DNA of 21,403 bases from Methanobacteriota archaeon (lineage in GTDB: Archaea; Thermoplasmatota; Poseidoniia; Poseidoniales; Thalassarchaeaceae). Positions within the stretch are counted from its first letter, which is position 1. Every line of letters begins with the position of its first letter. The stretch is from positions 1-21,403 of the forward strand of contig PBUX01000026.1 in the NCBI GenBank assembly GCA_002728565.1, written 5' to 3'. The position numbers and the translations under genes are program-made. Positions 7,405 to 16,034 of this stretch are shown one piece after another. The notes beneath the pieces were generated by a model that saw nothing but the letters and a program-made list of their open reading frames with translations, was not told where the DNA came from and made no database searches.

Positions 7405-8196
7405 TTAGCTGGTTCCAATCCAAGATGCCCAGGGCATGTTGGTTCGGTTAGAGAGTCCGAATCCCGGTCCTTCCGCTCCCAGCCCTATCAAACCCACTTC
7501 CGAGCCTTCTTCGATCAGTTCATCGAGTGCCCACTGCATAGACTCCAACATGCTGGATCCGGACAGAAATCTCTCAGCTGCCCTATAGCTGATTAGTGCT
7601 CGGGTAATCGCCTCCCCTATCCCGGTGGCCCCTATGCCAACTCCGCCCTGGACCCAAAAGCCGCAACCAGGAAGTGGGACGTCACCAACCCTGCCGGGCG
7701 GCCTATGTCCGCAGCCACCCGTGCTGGTTGCGCAAACGATCAATCCTTGAGCATCCCTTGTCACTACTCCCACGGTGTCGCTGACCTCCTCGTTCGGGGG
7801 CTTGCCTTCGACGGCCCCTCTGGTAAATCCTCTTTGATCCGCCCATAGCCTTGCACCAGCCCCTGCTAATCCGTTGATATTCTCATCCAGAAGGTCGGAG
7901 GCCACCCTGATGGGGTTTGGCGTCTCCTCGATTGTTACTACAAATCCCATCCTCCCATCAGAGGTCTGGATTGAAGCATCCAGGAGAACTGAGCCGTCCG
8001 TCCTGAATACCGACCCCGTGCCTGCATTGAACACTGGATCGTCTTCCAGGGCAACGCAGGATTCGATGGCCGCCTCCACGGCCGAGCCCCCCGCTTCGAG
8101 GATTTCAGAGGCCACTTCGACAGCTGCCTCAATGTTCGGCTGTCGGTGAGGTCCCGCGCCGGCCCCTCCATGCGCTACGACTGCGGGAGTTGCCAT
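7405..8196 (-). CDS. Isoaspartyl peptidase/L-asparaginase-family Ntn hydrolase (Taspase-like features)
   Basis: This is an N-terminal-nucleophile hydrolase made as a precursor that cleaves itself to expose a catalytic threonine. Family motifs are VAHGGAGAG (7-15), NAGTGSV (57-63), LLDASIQT (71-78), DTVGVVTRD (140-148, nucleophile Thr141), ATSTGG (156-161), PGRVGD (167-172) and GIGEAITRA (192-200). Usual members remove β-linked aspartate from peptides or hydrolyse asparagine. At 263 residues it is short: the linker before the nucleophile is about 35-40 residues shorter than in E. coli IaaA. The residue before Thr141 is Asp, where bacterial and human asparaginases have Gly; human Taspase1 has Asp. 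Its ATG overlaps the MFS stop by one base (TGATG), suggesting translational coupling. Confidence 0.88.
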   Translation of the reverse strand: MATPAVVAHGGAGAGPHRQPNIEAAVEVASEILEAGGSAVEAAIESCVALEDDPVFNAGTGSVFRTDGSVLLDASIQTSDGRMGFVVTIEETPNPIRVASDLLDENINGLAGAGARLWADQRGFTRGAVEGKPPNEEVSDTVGVVTRDAQGLIVCATSTGGCGHRPPGRVGDVPLPGCGFWVQGGVGIGATGIGEAITRALISYRAAERFLSGSSMLESMQWALDELIEEGSEVGLIGLGAEGPGFGLSNRTNMPWASWIGTS

Positions 8197-9527
8197 CAGG
8201 AGGCCCCCTGGCTAGCATTGGGGTTTCGATAGCTGATTCCCAATTGCAATAACAATGCCACCATGAGTACGACACCAGCCACCCTGAAGCAGGTATGGTA
8301 GGTCCATAAACCGGTGCCTTGGACAGTTTCTGACCAGATGTATGCGGATAGTAATGGGCCGATTATCCTGGCTAGGGCGCCCGATCCCTCCTGCGCCCCC
8401 ATGACCATTCCAAGCTCAAATCCTCCGGACTGGGACTCGAAGGTCAGAAGTGATGACTGGGTGGGGGAGAAAAGCCCGTTCCCTATTGCGAGGCCGGCTG
8501 CCGATCCAAAAATTAGCCAGCTTGCATCGGCTGGGGCGTAAGGGATGCTTGCAATCCCAATAGCGCAGATGAGTGTGCCGGTTATCATCATCGAAGAAAG
8601 TCTGAAGCGACTAGATAGTGGGCGGATAAGGAATCCTTGGACCAAAACTCCCAGTAGTCCGATGAATGCGAAAACCCACCCATTATCCATCTCACTCCAT
8701 CCTAGGCCGCCCATCTCTTCTGACATTGAAGTGAAAAGGATGAATGTGCCATGCATCATTGTGAAACCCAATAGGAAAAGGAAGTTCACAATGACCAGCG
8801 GAGAGACCCTAGGAATTCTGAGAACTACCGCCATTCCGCTGATGGTAGAAATGAAGGTACCAAAGGGCGACTGAGTGGATCTCGACCTGCTTTCCTCAGG
8901 GAGGGTCTCAGGCAACCTGCTTAGTGCTAGAAGAAAGGCCGAAAATGACATTAGGCTGGAAAATAAGCATGGCAGCAGGTAAGGGTATGACCTCCAGAAT
9001 TCGGTATTGAAGAAGCCCCCGATGCTATCTGCAGGGTCGGAAAGGACCCCCCCGATGAAAGGCCCGAACATGAATCCTAGACCGAACGCTGCTCCAATCA
9101 TCCCCATTCTAGCTGGAATCTCATCTGGTTCGCTTATGTCTCCGATATATGCCTTGGTGACTGCGATGCTTCCATTCCCAGCACCTGCCAGGAAACGTGC
9201 AGCCAATGCCATTGCAAGGCTGCTTGAAAGTCCGAATACTACGAAGAAAACAGAGTTTGATAGAAGTCCGAACATCAGGATTGGCCTTCTCCCTAATCGG
9301 TCGCTAAGTGATCCGAGAACAGGTGTGAAGATGAACTGAGCGAGGGAATATATTGCAATCGTTACACCGACCCAAAAGTCCCTGCTGCCAACGTCTGTAA
9401 TGCCATCAGACGCGGCAAGATCTTGGACGAAGTATGTCAGGAACGGAATGACGAGGGTGAGGCCCAGCATGTCCACTAGGACCACCATGAACAGGATTGT
9501 CATCGGGGGGCGTTCATTCCTTGGCAT
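8196..9527 (-). CDS. MFS transporter, TetA/DHA1-like 12-helix exporter
   Basis: This is a major facilitator superfamily protein of 443 residues with about twelve hydrophobic helices. Motif A is GSLSDRLGRRPIL (72-84), between helices 2 and 3. Motif C-like glycines lie in GAAFGLGFMFGPFIGG (145-160), the antiporter signature of helix 5. These place it in the drug:H+ antiporter-1 group related to TetA, so proton-driven export of a small hydrophobic compound is likely; the substrate is unknown. Met1 or Met9 could initiate. It begins 47 nt after the LonB stop and its own stop overlaps the next gene's start by one base, so it is probably co-expressed with the Ntn hydrolase. No resistance phenotype can be inferred. 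Confidence 0.88.
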   Translation of the reverse strand: MPRNERPPMTILFMVVLVDMLGLTLVIPFLTYFVQDLAASDGITDVGSRDFWVGVTIAIYSLAQFIFTPVLGSLSDRLGRRPILMFGLLSNSVFFVVFGLSSSLAMALAARFLAGAGNGSIAVTKAYIGDISEPDEIPARMGMIGAAFGLGFMFGPFIGGVLSDPADSIGGFFNTEFWRSYPYLLPCLFSSLMSFSAFLLALSRLPETLPEESRSRSTQSPFGTFISTISGMAVVLRIPRVSPLVIVNFLFLLGFTMMHGTFILFTSMSEEMGGLGWSEMDNGWVFAFIGLLGVLVQGFLIRPLSSRFRLSSMMITGTLICAIGIASIPYAPADASWLIFGSAAGLAIGNGLFSPTQSSLLTFESQSGGFELGMVMGAQEGSGALARIIGPLLSAYIWSETVQGTGLWTYHTCFRVAGVVLMVALLLQLGISYRNPNASQGAS

Positions 9528-9574
9528 GCGTAACGGATTTCGTTAGCGGCGCGTGGCTATGAAGATTGGTAAGC

Positions 9575-11629
9575 TCAGGCAGAAGGTTGGGTGTCAGTGC
9601 CTGTCGAGAATGTGTCGACGACATTGGAAAGTCGGTCCACCAGGCTGACCTTCTCATCCTTGCCGACTAGGGAGTGCTCAAGAACCTCATCCAGGGAGTC
9701 GACCGGGAGGATCTCCACCTTGTCTCCGAACTTGTCGTCAATTAGGACGTCGTTGAGGTTTGAGCGAGGGATGACGACCTTTCTTATTCCAGATTTAGCG
9801 GCGGCCTCGATCTTTGCGGAAACGCCGCCGATCGGAAGGACCTCCCCCCTAACACTCAACGACCCAGTCATCGCAAGGTTCTGTTCAATGGGGACTCCCT
9901 CGAACGCACTGATGATAGCGGTGGCCATCGTAATGGATGCGCTGTCCCCGTCTACATTGTGCGTCCCTGGGAACTGTACATGCAGGTCGAAGTCCTTGAT
10001 GTCCTTGCCTGTGAGCTTCTTGACCACTGCGCTAATGTTCGTTACGCTTTCCTTTGCTAGGTCGGATAGCCCTCCAGTCGCAATGACCTGCCCCGACCTG
10101 CCCTGAGTCGGGGTGACCATGGCCTCAACGGGAAGGACGACACCGGAATAGTCCGAAAGGCCGCTATCGGCGCCCAGTACTGCCAGTCCGTTCACCCTGC
10201 CAACCCTGTGCCCTTTGTTTACGAGCATGGAGTACTCTGATTGCCGTTCCAAATACCTATCTGCCACCTGTTGTTCTAGTGGTTTGGCTATTGTTCTGGC
10301 CCTGACCACGTGCTTTGCTTCCACCAGGGGGGATTGGTCCTCCGCAGCAAGGTCTCCTGCGATCCTTACAAGTCCACCTAGCTCCCTTAGCCTCAGGGAT
10401 AGCTTGCCCCTGCGACCGCTCCTCCTTTGTGCCTCCTTCAGAACGAGAGCTATTGATTCCTTGTTGAAATGCGGGATTGATTTCCCGGAGCTCTTCGATA
10501 TCTCGTTCTTGACTTCCTGGGCAATGAACCTGATTAGTCGGCGCCTGTTTCTTTCTGTGTCCTTCATGTCGGTATTCACGTAGACCTCGTAGCCATAACC
10601 TCGGATACGGCTCCTCAAGGCAGGGTGCATGTTCTGGATGCTATCGAGGTTGCCGGCGGCGACTAATATGAAGTCGGTGGGAACGGGTTCAGACTTGGTC
10701 AACGCGCCTGATGACCTCTCTGAGCGTCCACTGATCGCTAGTTGCCTTTCCTGCATTGCAACGAGGAGCGCTTGCTGCTCCTCCATTCTTAGCATCCTTA
10801 TCTCGTCGATGTAGAGGACGCCCTTGTTGGCCCTGTGTACTGCACCTGGCTCGACCCGCTCGTGGGCTGGTGTCGCCAAATCGGCACCGGACTGGAAGGG
10901 GTCATGCCTAACATCACCTAGGAGGGCCCCGGCTAAGTTCCCGGTGGCGTCAATGAAGGGGGGCTCCTCCCCCCTCTCGTGCTTGATCAAAAGCTTGGGG
11001 ATATTTGACTCGTCGCCGGCAGTAAGCCTGGTCCTTAGGAAGAAGTAGCCAAAAATGAGAAGGAACGATCCGAAGATGAAAGTCAGAATCTCACCTGACG
11101 AAATAGTGGCAAGTAGTAGGGCTGCGCCGATCACAAGGGCGATGAACAGGAGGGTTCTGTTTGTCCTCTCACGCTGCTGCCGGACGTGTGCCCTCCTCTC
11201 CGAGATCAATCTTGAGCCACGGCCAGCCGGCACTGTGCGGATCCTTGGTTCGTTTTCGTCATCGGCGTTCCTGTAAACAAGAATGTCCTCCAACTGCTCT
11301 TTTGGCAGGAACTCCGTCATCGACCTGGCCAGCATGGATTTCCCCGTTCCAGGTTCCCCTACCATGATCATGTGCCTACGTTGCTCTGATGCCTTCCTTA
11401 CAACTATGGATGCGGCTTCCTGCCCAATTACCTGATCTACAAGCTTCTCGGGGATCGGGACTTCCTCAGTGGAGATGATATCCAAGTCACTCACCCAATC
11501 TTCGACGGGAGTTTCGCAAATTGGGTCACTATCGTCCGAAACACCGAACGCTGCACCGTCCTCCCATGAATCTAGTGGGTCAGATGGGTCCTCATCGCCC
11601 GTTTCCGTGGAAATAGGGTCCTCAACCAT
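9575..11629 (-). CDS. lonB: Archaeal membrane-anchored ATP-dependent Lon protease (LonB)
   Basis: This AAA+ protease degrades misfolded and regulatory proteins at the cytoplasmic face of the membrane. In order: an acidic, probably disordered N-terminal extension (about 1-55), Walker A GEPGTGKS (91-98), two adjacent transmembrane helices inserted in the ATPase domain (about 160-198), Walker B GVLYIDEI (270-277), the sensor-1 region VAAGN (323-327), and the arginine-finger region RSRIRGYGYEVYV (339-351). The C-terminal protease domain has catalytic Ser563 in DGDSAS and Lys606 in GGVSAKIEAA, 43 residues apart as in other LonB enzymes. The membrane insertion and absence of the long bacterial N-domain distinguish it from bacterial LonA. 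It starts 75 nt after the secreted-protein stop. Confidence 0.96.
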   Translation of the reverse strand: MVEDPISTETGDEDPSDPLDSWEDGAAFGVSDDSDPICETPVEDWVSDLDIISTEEVPIPEKLVDQVIGQEAASIVVRKASEQRRHMIMVGEPGTGKSMLARSMTEFLPKEQLEDILVYRNADDENEPRIRTVPAGRGSRLISERRAHVRQQRERTNRTLLFIALVIGAALLLATISSGEILTFIFGSFLLIFGYFFLRTRLTAGDESNIPKLLIKHERGEEPPFIDATGNLAGALLGDVRHDPFQSGADLATPAHERVEPGAVHRANKGVLYIDEIRMLRMEEQQALLVAMQERQLAISGRSERSSGALTKSEPVPTDFILVAAGNLDSIQNMHPALRSRIRGYGYEVYVNTDMKDTERNRRRLIRFIAQEVKNEISKSSGKSIPHFNKESIALVLKEAQRRSGRRGKLSLRLRELGGLVRIAGDLAAEDQSPLVEAKHVVRARTIAKPLEQQVADRYLERQSEYSMLVNKGHRVGRVNGLAVLGADSGLSDYSGVVLPVEAMVTPTQGRSGQVIATGGLSDLAKESVTNISAVVKKLTGKDIKDFDLHVQFPGTHNVDGDSASITMATAIISAFEGVPIEQNLAMTGSLSVRGEVLPIGGVSAKIEAAAKSGIRKVVIPRSNLNDVLIDDKFGDKVEILPVDSLDEVLEHSLVGKDEKVSLVDRLSNVVDTFSTGTDTQPSA

Positions 11630-11704
11630 AGTGCTCCCAGATATTGTCTGCCAGACACACCTTCTTGAAGTTGCGTCTGCGCCTCGAGGTGATTTTTTTA
11701 GGGG

Positions 11705-14700
11705 CTATTGCCTCTTCAGATACTCCTCGCCGTAGTATTTCCACTGTTCAATTGTCCATCCCTCTGGCAGGCCCCCCTCTGGGAGTGGCGGGTGGATTTC
11801 CTGGTTACTTGCTTGCTCAGTGACGATTTCCCTCGTTGTCTCGACTTGGGGTTCGGGCTCGGGTTCATTTTGGAGGGGCTGATGTGGTTCGGGCGGGTCA
11901 GTTGCCTCTGAATGCGTTTGTTGGTGCGTGAAGTCAATGAATGAGTCCTCTTCGTGCTTGGAGGCAGGGGCACTTTCCCTATTTTCTAGAATTACTCGCG
12001 ACAGGTAGATCCCTGCAAAGGCGCCTGCGATAACCAGGATTATCGCCAGAATGGCGTATGCGATCAGCTCCAGAGTAGTGCTCGAGTCGCCCCCCTCGTC
12101 GGACTGCTTGGCCTCCGGCATTTCTTCGTCTGGCATTTCTTCTAGCGTCCCTTCTATGGGTCCCGTTAATTCGAGCTTCAGGTAGTCCTCGGTCTCTAGC
12201 TCCCAGCCATCTGAATCGGTAGCCGATACTGACAGCGTTAGGTAGTCCCCCCTTGCCATCCCTTTACCGCTGGAAGGGGCGGCCACGAACTGGCCGAATC
12301 CCTCGACAACCCCTGCAGTGTGACATACCCCGATTATGCTATTGCAAATTGACCATTGGGTGGTGACTCCGAGGAGCTCCTGTTCACCGCTATTGGAAAT
12401 TTCTATGCTTGCGTTGTGCCCAATCTGAAGGCCAATGACGCTGACTGACAGATCGCCATCGTCCGTTCCTGATGACCACGTGAGTGGCTTTGAGTCAAGG
12501 ACGTCGAAGGAAATCTCACTGGTGCTGGTGTCTGCGAACCTGTCACGGAGGGTGAACAGCACCTGATGTGTTCCGGGCTCTTCCCATTGCAACGATAGAT
12601 GGTTGTTAGAGCGATCGAAGAAGACGGCTCCCGGGATTGGCGTTTCAACCGTAAGCCAGATGTTTTCTTCGGGGCCATCTATGTCATTTACCATCGGACT
12701 TAGGTCAATGACGAGTTCCTCGTTGACCTTCATTGACCTCTCAGAATCGGGGATCTGGCTGAGATCTATGGTCGGGGGGTCATTCACGTTAACGATCAAA
12801 AGAGTGATTGTGGTATCGGATGACTTGGTGCCGTCACTGGCCCTTATGACCACATCAACGGTTCCTGTGGAATCGGTGTCCACGGTACTCGCCTCGAGCG
12901 TATGACCGGTAATTGACGTGGATAGGATGGCCTCGTTTCCATTCGACACAACTGAAAGCGAAAGCAATTCAGCGGGTTGAGGGTCGCCTGCTTCGTCCGT
13001 ATCGCTAAGGTACGGAGTCAGAACGATACTCGTTGACCCGCCCTCTAGAAGTGGCTGCGGGGGCATTGGTGACCATCGGGGCGCCCCGTTCTCGATGACG
13101 TTGAACAGCAGCATGCCACTATTCTCGTCCTCGCCGTCCCCCATGGTAACAAATATTCCTTGGAGCATGGGGTTGCCGGAAGAGTCGGTGGCGATGGAGT
13201 CGAACTGAACTGAGATTGAGCTTGAAACGGGGTCCCATCCCTTGAAGGCGGGATCATTGCTGGTGATGGAGAGCATGGAGAGCTGGGTTTCGGCATCGAA
13301 AACTAGGCCATTAAGCGGCACATCCTCCAATTGCTCGACCTTCACAGTCGGATAACCGACGAATCCGGAGTCACTGGGCCCGAGGACCCTTGGGAGGGCG
13401 TTCCGTAGCTCGAACGCCTCGGTGACCACCAGCCATTCACTTTCTTGTCCCGACGCGTCCGCCCACTTCACCCTGATATCGAACATGCCCGAGACCGTAG
13501 AACCACCATTTGTTGGGGTCTCTATCGTCAGTAGGTAAAATGCCCCCTCGCCAGTACCGACGAGCTGTGGAGTGCCAGTCCATGTCGACTCCCAAGCAGA
13601 TTGTCCTGACTTGGAGTACTCAAGGGTAGGGGCCATGGAGGAAATGTCGTCTACCAAGTCGTTCGGCATGGCGACTGCCTCGAATTGTATCTCGTCGCCC
13701 CTTTCAATCGATGTCGAGCCGGTAGATGCGGGGTAAAGAGGCGTGGGGGGAAGGTCATGCGGTGCAAAGAACTGCTCTGCATCGTTGGTGGAATTTCTGT
13801 CGCCGGTCAGACCTGAAATCCTGGCTCTGAAGGTGGTCGCGCCAGAGTTGGTCATCGCAATTCCGGATGTGTCGAACTCAAGATCTAAGGACTGGGTCCC
13901 AGAAACTGCCATGCTACCGAGTGACTGAGTCCCTATCTCTACCTCATCCGAGCCGCTGACAACGTAGACGCCGAAGTGGCCGCCATCGGAGTATGGTTCT
14001 TCGCCATTGTTGGTGACTTCGACGGAGATGTCAAGCACATCGCCAGTGACAAAGCCCCCCATTTGTTTGCCGCTATCGACAGTGAAGCTGCTGATGCCCA
14101 CATCGATCAACGGGCCCATTGCGGGATCGACTGCAGCGAAGACCGTGTTGTATGACGAGTGGGGGCCGTCCATAAGGGCGAAAACTGGCCAGAAGTTCTC
14201 CCACTGCGAGTAGCCTCCCGATGCCCTGACCAAGCTGAGTGGTGCCGTCCATGAGTGGGTGCTCTGGACATCCTTGGTAAGGGTCATCTGCTCGAAACCG
14301 TCTGAGTTTGCGTTCAGCAGCCACCCCCTCCAGTTGTGATGAGGCTTTACGCCGTTGTCGTACGAGTCCTTCCCCACCTTCTCGGTAACGGCCCCGTATA
14401 CGTAGACATCGACGGATGATTGGGATCCGGAGTAGGTTGCTCCCAGAGAGATGGAAACATCCTGCGAGGAGGGGTCCAGAGACATTGAAATTACAAGCTC
14501 GAAATCAGAAGAGTCGCTGCTCATGCAACCCCCACTAGAGAAATAGGAATCGTAGAAGTTGTTTCCTCCTGCCCCAACTGGCTTGCATTGCGAAGATTGC
14601 TGGTCTGCGAAAGAGAAGACTGGGATGCCGGTTTCTGACCCCGTAACGTGGTCCATCCTGCTTATTGGGGAGTCGTTTGGGTAGCCATCGCTTGATGACT

Positions 14701-14983
14701 GGAAGAACGAGACGTAGGTGAACTCGTCCGGATTTGAGGACTTCAGATTAGCCAGTGAGGGGGAGGCGCTGTCCATGCAGGGGGGGCACCAATGCGCCCC
14801 GACATATTCGCCGAAGACCGAGTGCCCCGGGCTTGGGGCGAACAGGGGCATTGGTTCCTGCTGCAAAACCCCTCTGAAATCAGCATCATTTTCGGAGTCA
14901 AATACCCCATACAGAGGCAGTGCAGAAATAACCAGGAAGGTCCAAGCGACGGCCAAAACGCTGAGTCTGGAGGTCTGGTGCAC
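11705..14983 (-). CDS. Large secreted Omp28/thioredoxin-like protein with Ig/cadherin-like region and C-terminal membrane anchor, GTG start
   Basis: This is a 1092-residue surface protein. An N-terminal signal sequence or helix (about 8-27) precedes a thioredoxin-like segment with GAHWCPPCMDSASPSL (62-77; Cys66 and Cys69) of the Omp28 type, with further cysteines at 133 and 153 and HHNWRGWL at 215-222. From about 293 come β-rich modules: a CARDB-like segment with VEVTNNGEEPYSDGG, then cadherin-like repeats marked by NVNDPPTIDLS. One transmembrane helix lies at about 970-993, followed by a cytoplasmic, Pro/Glu-rich tail ending in GWTIEQWKYYGEEYL. The CxxC pair suggests disulfide chemistry or a structural disulfide outside the cell. 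The start is GTG: no in-frame ATG lies upstream before a TAG, and a TATA-like box lies 27 nt away. It is divergent from trmI. Confidence 0.82.
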   Translation of the reverse strand: MHQTSRLSVLAVAWTFLVISALPLYGVFDSENDADFRGVLQQEPMPLFAPSPGHSVFGEYVGAHWCPPCMDSASPSLANLKSSNPDEFTYVSFFQSSSDGYPNDSPISRMDHVTGSETGIPVFSFADQQSSQCKPVGAGGNNFYDSYFSSGGCMSSDSSDFELVISMSLDPSSQDVSISLGATYSGSQSSVDVYVYGAVTEKVGKDSYDNGVKPHHNWRGWLLNANSDGFEQMTLTKDVQSTHSWTAPLSLVRASGGYSQWENFWPVFALMDGPHSSYNTVFAAVDPAMGPLIDVGISSFTVDSGKQMGGFVTGDVLDISVEVTNNGEEPYSDGGHFGVYVVSGSDEVEIGTQSLGSMAVSGTQSLDLEFDTSGIAMTNSGATTFRARISGLTGDRNSTNDAEQFFAPHDLPPTPLYPASTGSTSIERGDEIQFEAVAMPNDLVDDISSMAPTLEYSKSGQSAWESTWTGTPQLVGTGEGAFYLLTIETPTNGGSTVSGMFDIRVKWADASGQESEWLVVTEAFELRNALPRVLGPSDSGFVGYPTVKVEQLEDVPLNGLVFDAETQLSMLSITSNDPAFKGWDPVSSSISVQFDSIATDSSGNPMLQGIFVTMGDGEDENSGMLLFNVIENGAPRWSPMPPQPLLEGGSTSIVLTPYLSDTDEAGDPQPAELLSLSVVSNGNEAILSTSITGHTLEASTVDTDSTGTVDVVIRASDGTKSSDTTITLLIVNVNDPPTIDLSQIPDSERSMKVNEELVIDLSPMVNDIDGPEENIWLTVETPIPGAVFFDRSNNHLSLQWEEPGTHQVLFTLRDRFADTSTSEISFDVLDSKPLTWSSGTDDGDLSVSVIGLQIGHNASIEISNSGEQELLGVTTQWSICNSIIGVCHTAGVVEGFGQFVAAPSSGKGMARGDYLTLSVSATDSDGWELETEDYLKLELTGPIEGTLEEMPDEEMPEAKQSDEGGDSSTTLELIAYAILAIILVIAGAFAGIYLSRVILENRESAPASKHEEDSFIDFTHQQTHSEATDPPEPHQPLQNEPEPEPQVETTREIVTEQASNQEIHPPLPEGGLPEGWTIEQWKYYGEEYLKRQ

Positions 14984-15005
14984 GATAAATGAAAAGGTAG
15001 ATCCC

Positions 15006-15015
15006 GTATAATCAT
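15006..15015 (-). promoter_or_regulatory. Candidate TATA box for the large secreted-protein gene
   Basis: Read on the minus strand the element is ATGATTATAC. Its centre is about 27 nt upstream of the GTG at 14983, so a leaderless GTG-initiated mRNA is predicted. This supports the non-ATG start. Confidence 0.5.
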
Positions 15016-15051
15016 AATGCTAGTGTCTTGATCCCACCTTCAATAAGTGGG

Positions 15052-15059
15052 TTAAATGA
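15052..15059 (+). promoter_or_regulatory. Candidate TATA box for trmI
   Basis: TTAAATGA lies about 28 nt upstream of the GTG at 15084 and 34 nt upstream of the ATG at 15090. Together with the element at 15006-15015 it makes this 100-nt intergenic space a compact divergent promoter. Confidence 0.4.
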
Positions 15060-15089
15060 GTTCAAACGTGGGCTTCTTTCCCGGTGAGC

Positions 15090-15902
15090 ATGGCAGAGGG
15101 GGCACGTGGGGAATGGGTCGCCCTCAGGGAAGATGATGGCAGGGCGTACCTGCTTCAAAGATCGCCCGGTGAGTTGAAGGTCAAGGGACTCGGGAGATTT
15201 GATGCTGAGAAGATTCTGGATGGATACTCCACTGGCGACAGGATTGTTGTGGGGCAGAAATCCCTGACAATAGTCGATCCTGCTCTTCCTGAAGCAAGAA
15301 GGAATATGTCAAGGAGGGCCCAAGTAATCGGTGCTAAGGATTCTGGTTTTCTTATTTCATGGATGGGTATAGGCGTCGGATCCAAGGTACTCGAAGGTGG
15401 ACACGGCTCGGGAGGCCTGGCTATGCACCTTGCAAACGTTATGGGTGCCTCTGGAACCCTGGTTTCTGTTGAGTCAAGGCCAGAGCACGCGGAAGTTGGT
15501 AGGGACAATATGGTGAGAATGCAGAGTTTTATGAGTGAATTCCCAGAATGGCACCTAATTGAAGGCGATCTAGGCGAAGTTGCAGAACGGGCCAGAGGGA
15601 TCTGCGACAACTTCGATGCCGCCATCATTGACGTGGCTGAGCCTTGGGTTGTCGTTGGCGAGGTAGCTACCCTGCTCAGGGCCGGCGGTAGGTTAGCGTG
15701 CTACTGTCCGACCACCGCACAACTAGAGAGGTCATGGAACGAATGCGAAAATATCGGACTAATTGTTGAATGGGCCGGGGAAATGGTCGAACGTAGGTGG
15801 GTAAAGGCCAGCAAGGGTGGAGTCAGGCCCGGGAACCAACCAATGGGGCACACGGCATTCCTCCTAATTGCAGCAAGAGTCGCCCCCGACGAGGAAGAGT
15901 GA
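15090..15902 (+). CDS. trmI: tRNA (adenine-N1)-methyltransferase, TrmI-type (m1A57/58)
   Basis: This SAM-dependent enzyme methylates N1 of adenines in the T-loop of tRNA; archaeal homologues act at positions 57 and 58. Counting from the upstream GTG at 15084 (272 residues), there is a small N-terminal β-domain, the linking motif RRAQVIGAKDSGFLI (77-91), SAM-binding motif I VLEGGHGSGGL (102-112), an acidic residue in LVSVESRPEH (126-135), the catalytic-loop region IIDVAEPW (181-188) and the C-terminal MGHTAFLLIAAR typical of the family. EGGHGSG replaces the more usual EAGTGSG. I prefer the ATG at 15090; the GTG at 15084 is also possible. It lies 133 nt upstream of aspS, in the same direction. 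Confidence 0.88.
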   Translation: MAEGARGEWVALREDDGRAYLLQRSPGELKVKGLGRFDAEKILDGYSTGDRIVVGQKSLTIVDPALPEARRNMSRRAQVIGAKDSGFLISWMGIGVGSKVLEGGHGSGGLAMHLANVMGASGTLVSVESRPEHAEVGRDNMVRMQSFMSEFPEWHLIEGDLGEVAERARGICDNFDAAIIDVAEPWVVVGEVATLLRAGGRLACYCPTTAQLERSWNECENIGLIVEWAGEMVERRWVKASKGGVRPGNQPMGHTAFLLIAARVAPDEEE

Positions 15903-16034
15903 GTCGTATTCCTAGTTAGCTCGGATTTGATTCCCCAGGCACCATCGAGTCGTATTTGGAAAATTGGGCTATTGGCCGGATATTGGTTACCTTGTCCCAA
16001 TACCATTCAAAACCCCTGCCCGACACGATGGGGC

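Noticed and set aside
9591..10106. 171-codon plus-strand open frame opposite lonB
   Set aside because: It is antisense to the conserved protease domain, with Ser/Thr-rich composition typical of shadow frames.
11691..11699. T-run GATTTTTTT considered as a terminator
   Set aside because: It is a T-run on the plus strand, where no gene ends nearby. On the coding minus strand it is A-rich and could at most be part of a lonB promoter.
15901..15956. Direct repeat GAGTCGTATT (15901-15910 and 15947-15956) between trmI and aspS
   Set aside because: Only two short copies with unrelated flanks and no associated element; too little to call a functional repeat.
15927..16034. 36-residue N-terminal extension of aspartyl-tRNA synthetase
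   Set aside because: The translated stretch is Cys/Pro/Trp-rich and unlike the family. The homologous N-terminus begins just after the ATG at 16035.
15963..16034. Possible hairpins (ATTGGG...CCCAAT and CCCC...GGGG) upstream of aspS, considered as a T-box-like or riboswitch leader
   Set aside because: The arms are short, the loops long, and no conserved riboswitch or T-box sequence is visible; T-boxes are not expected in archaea.
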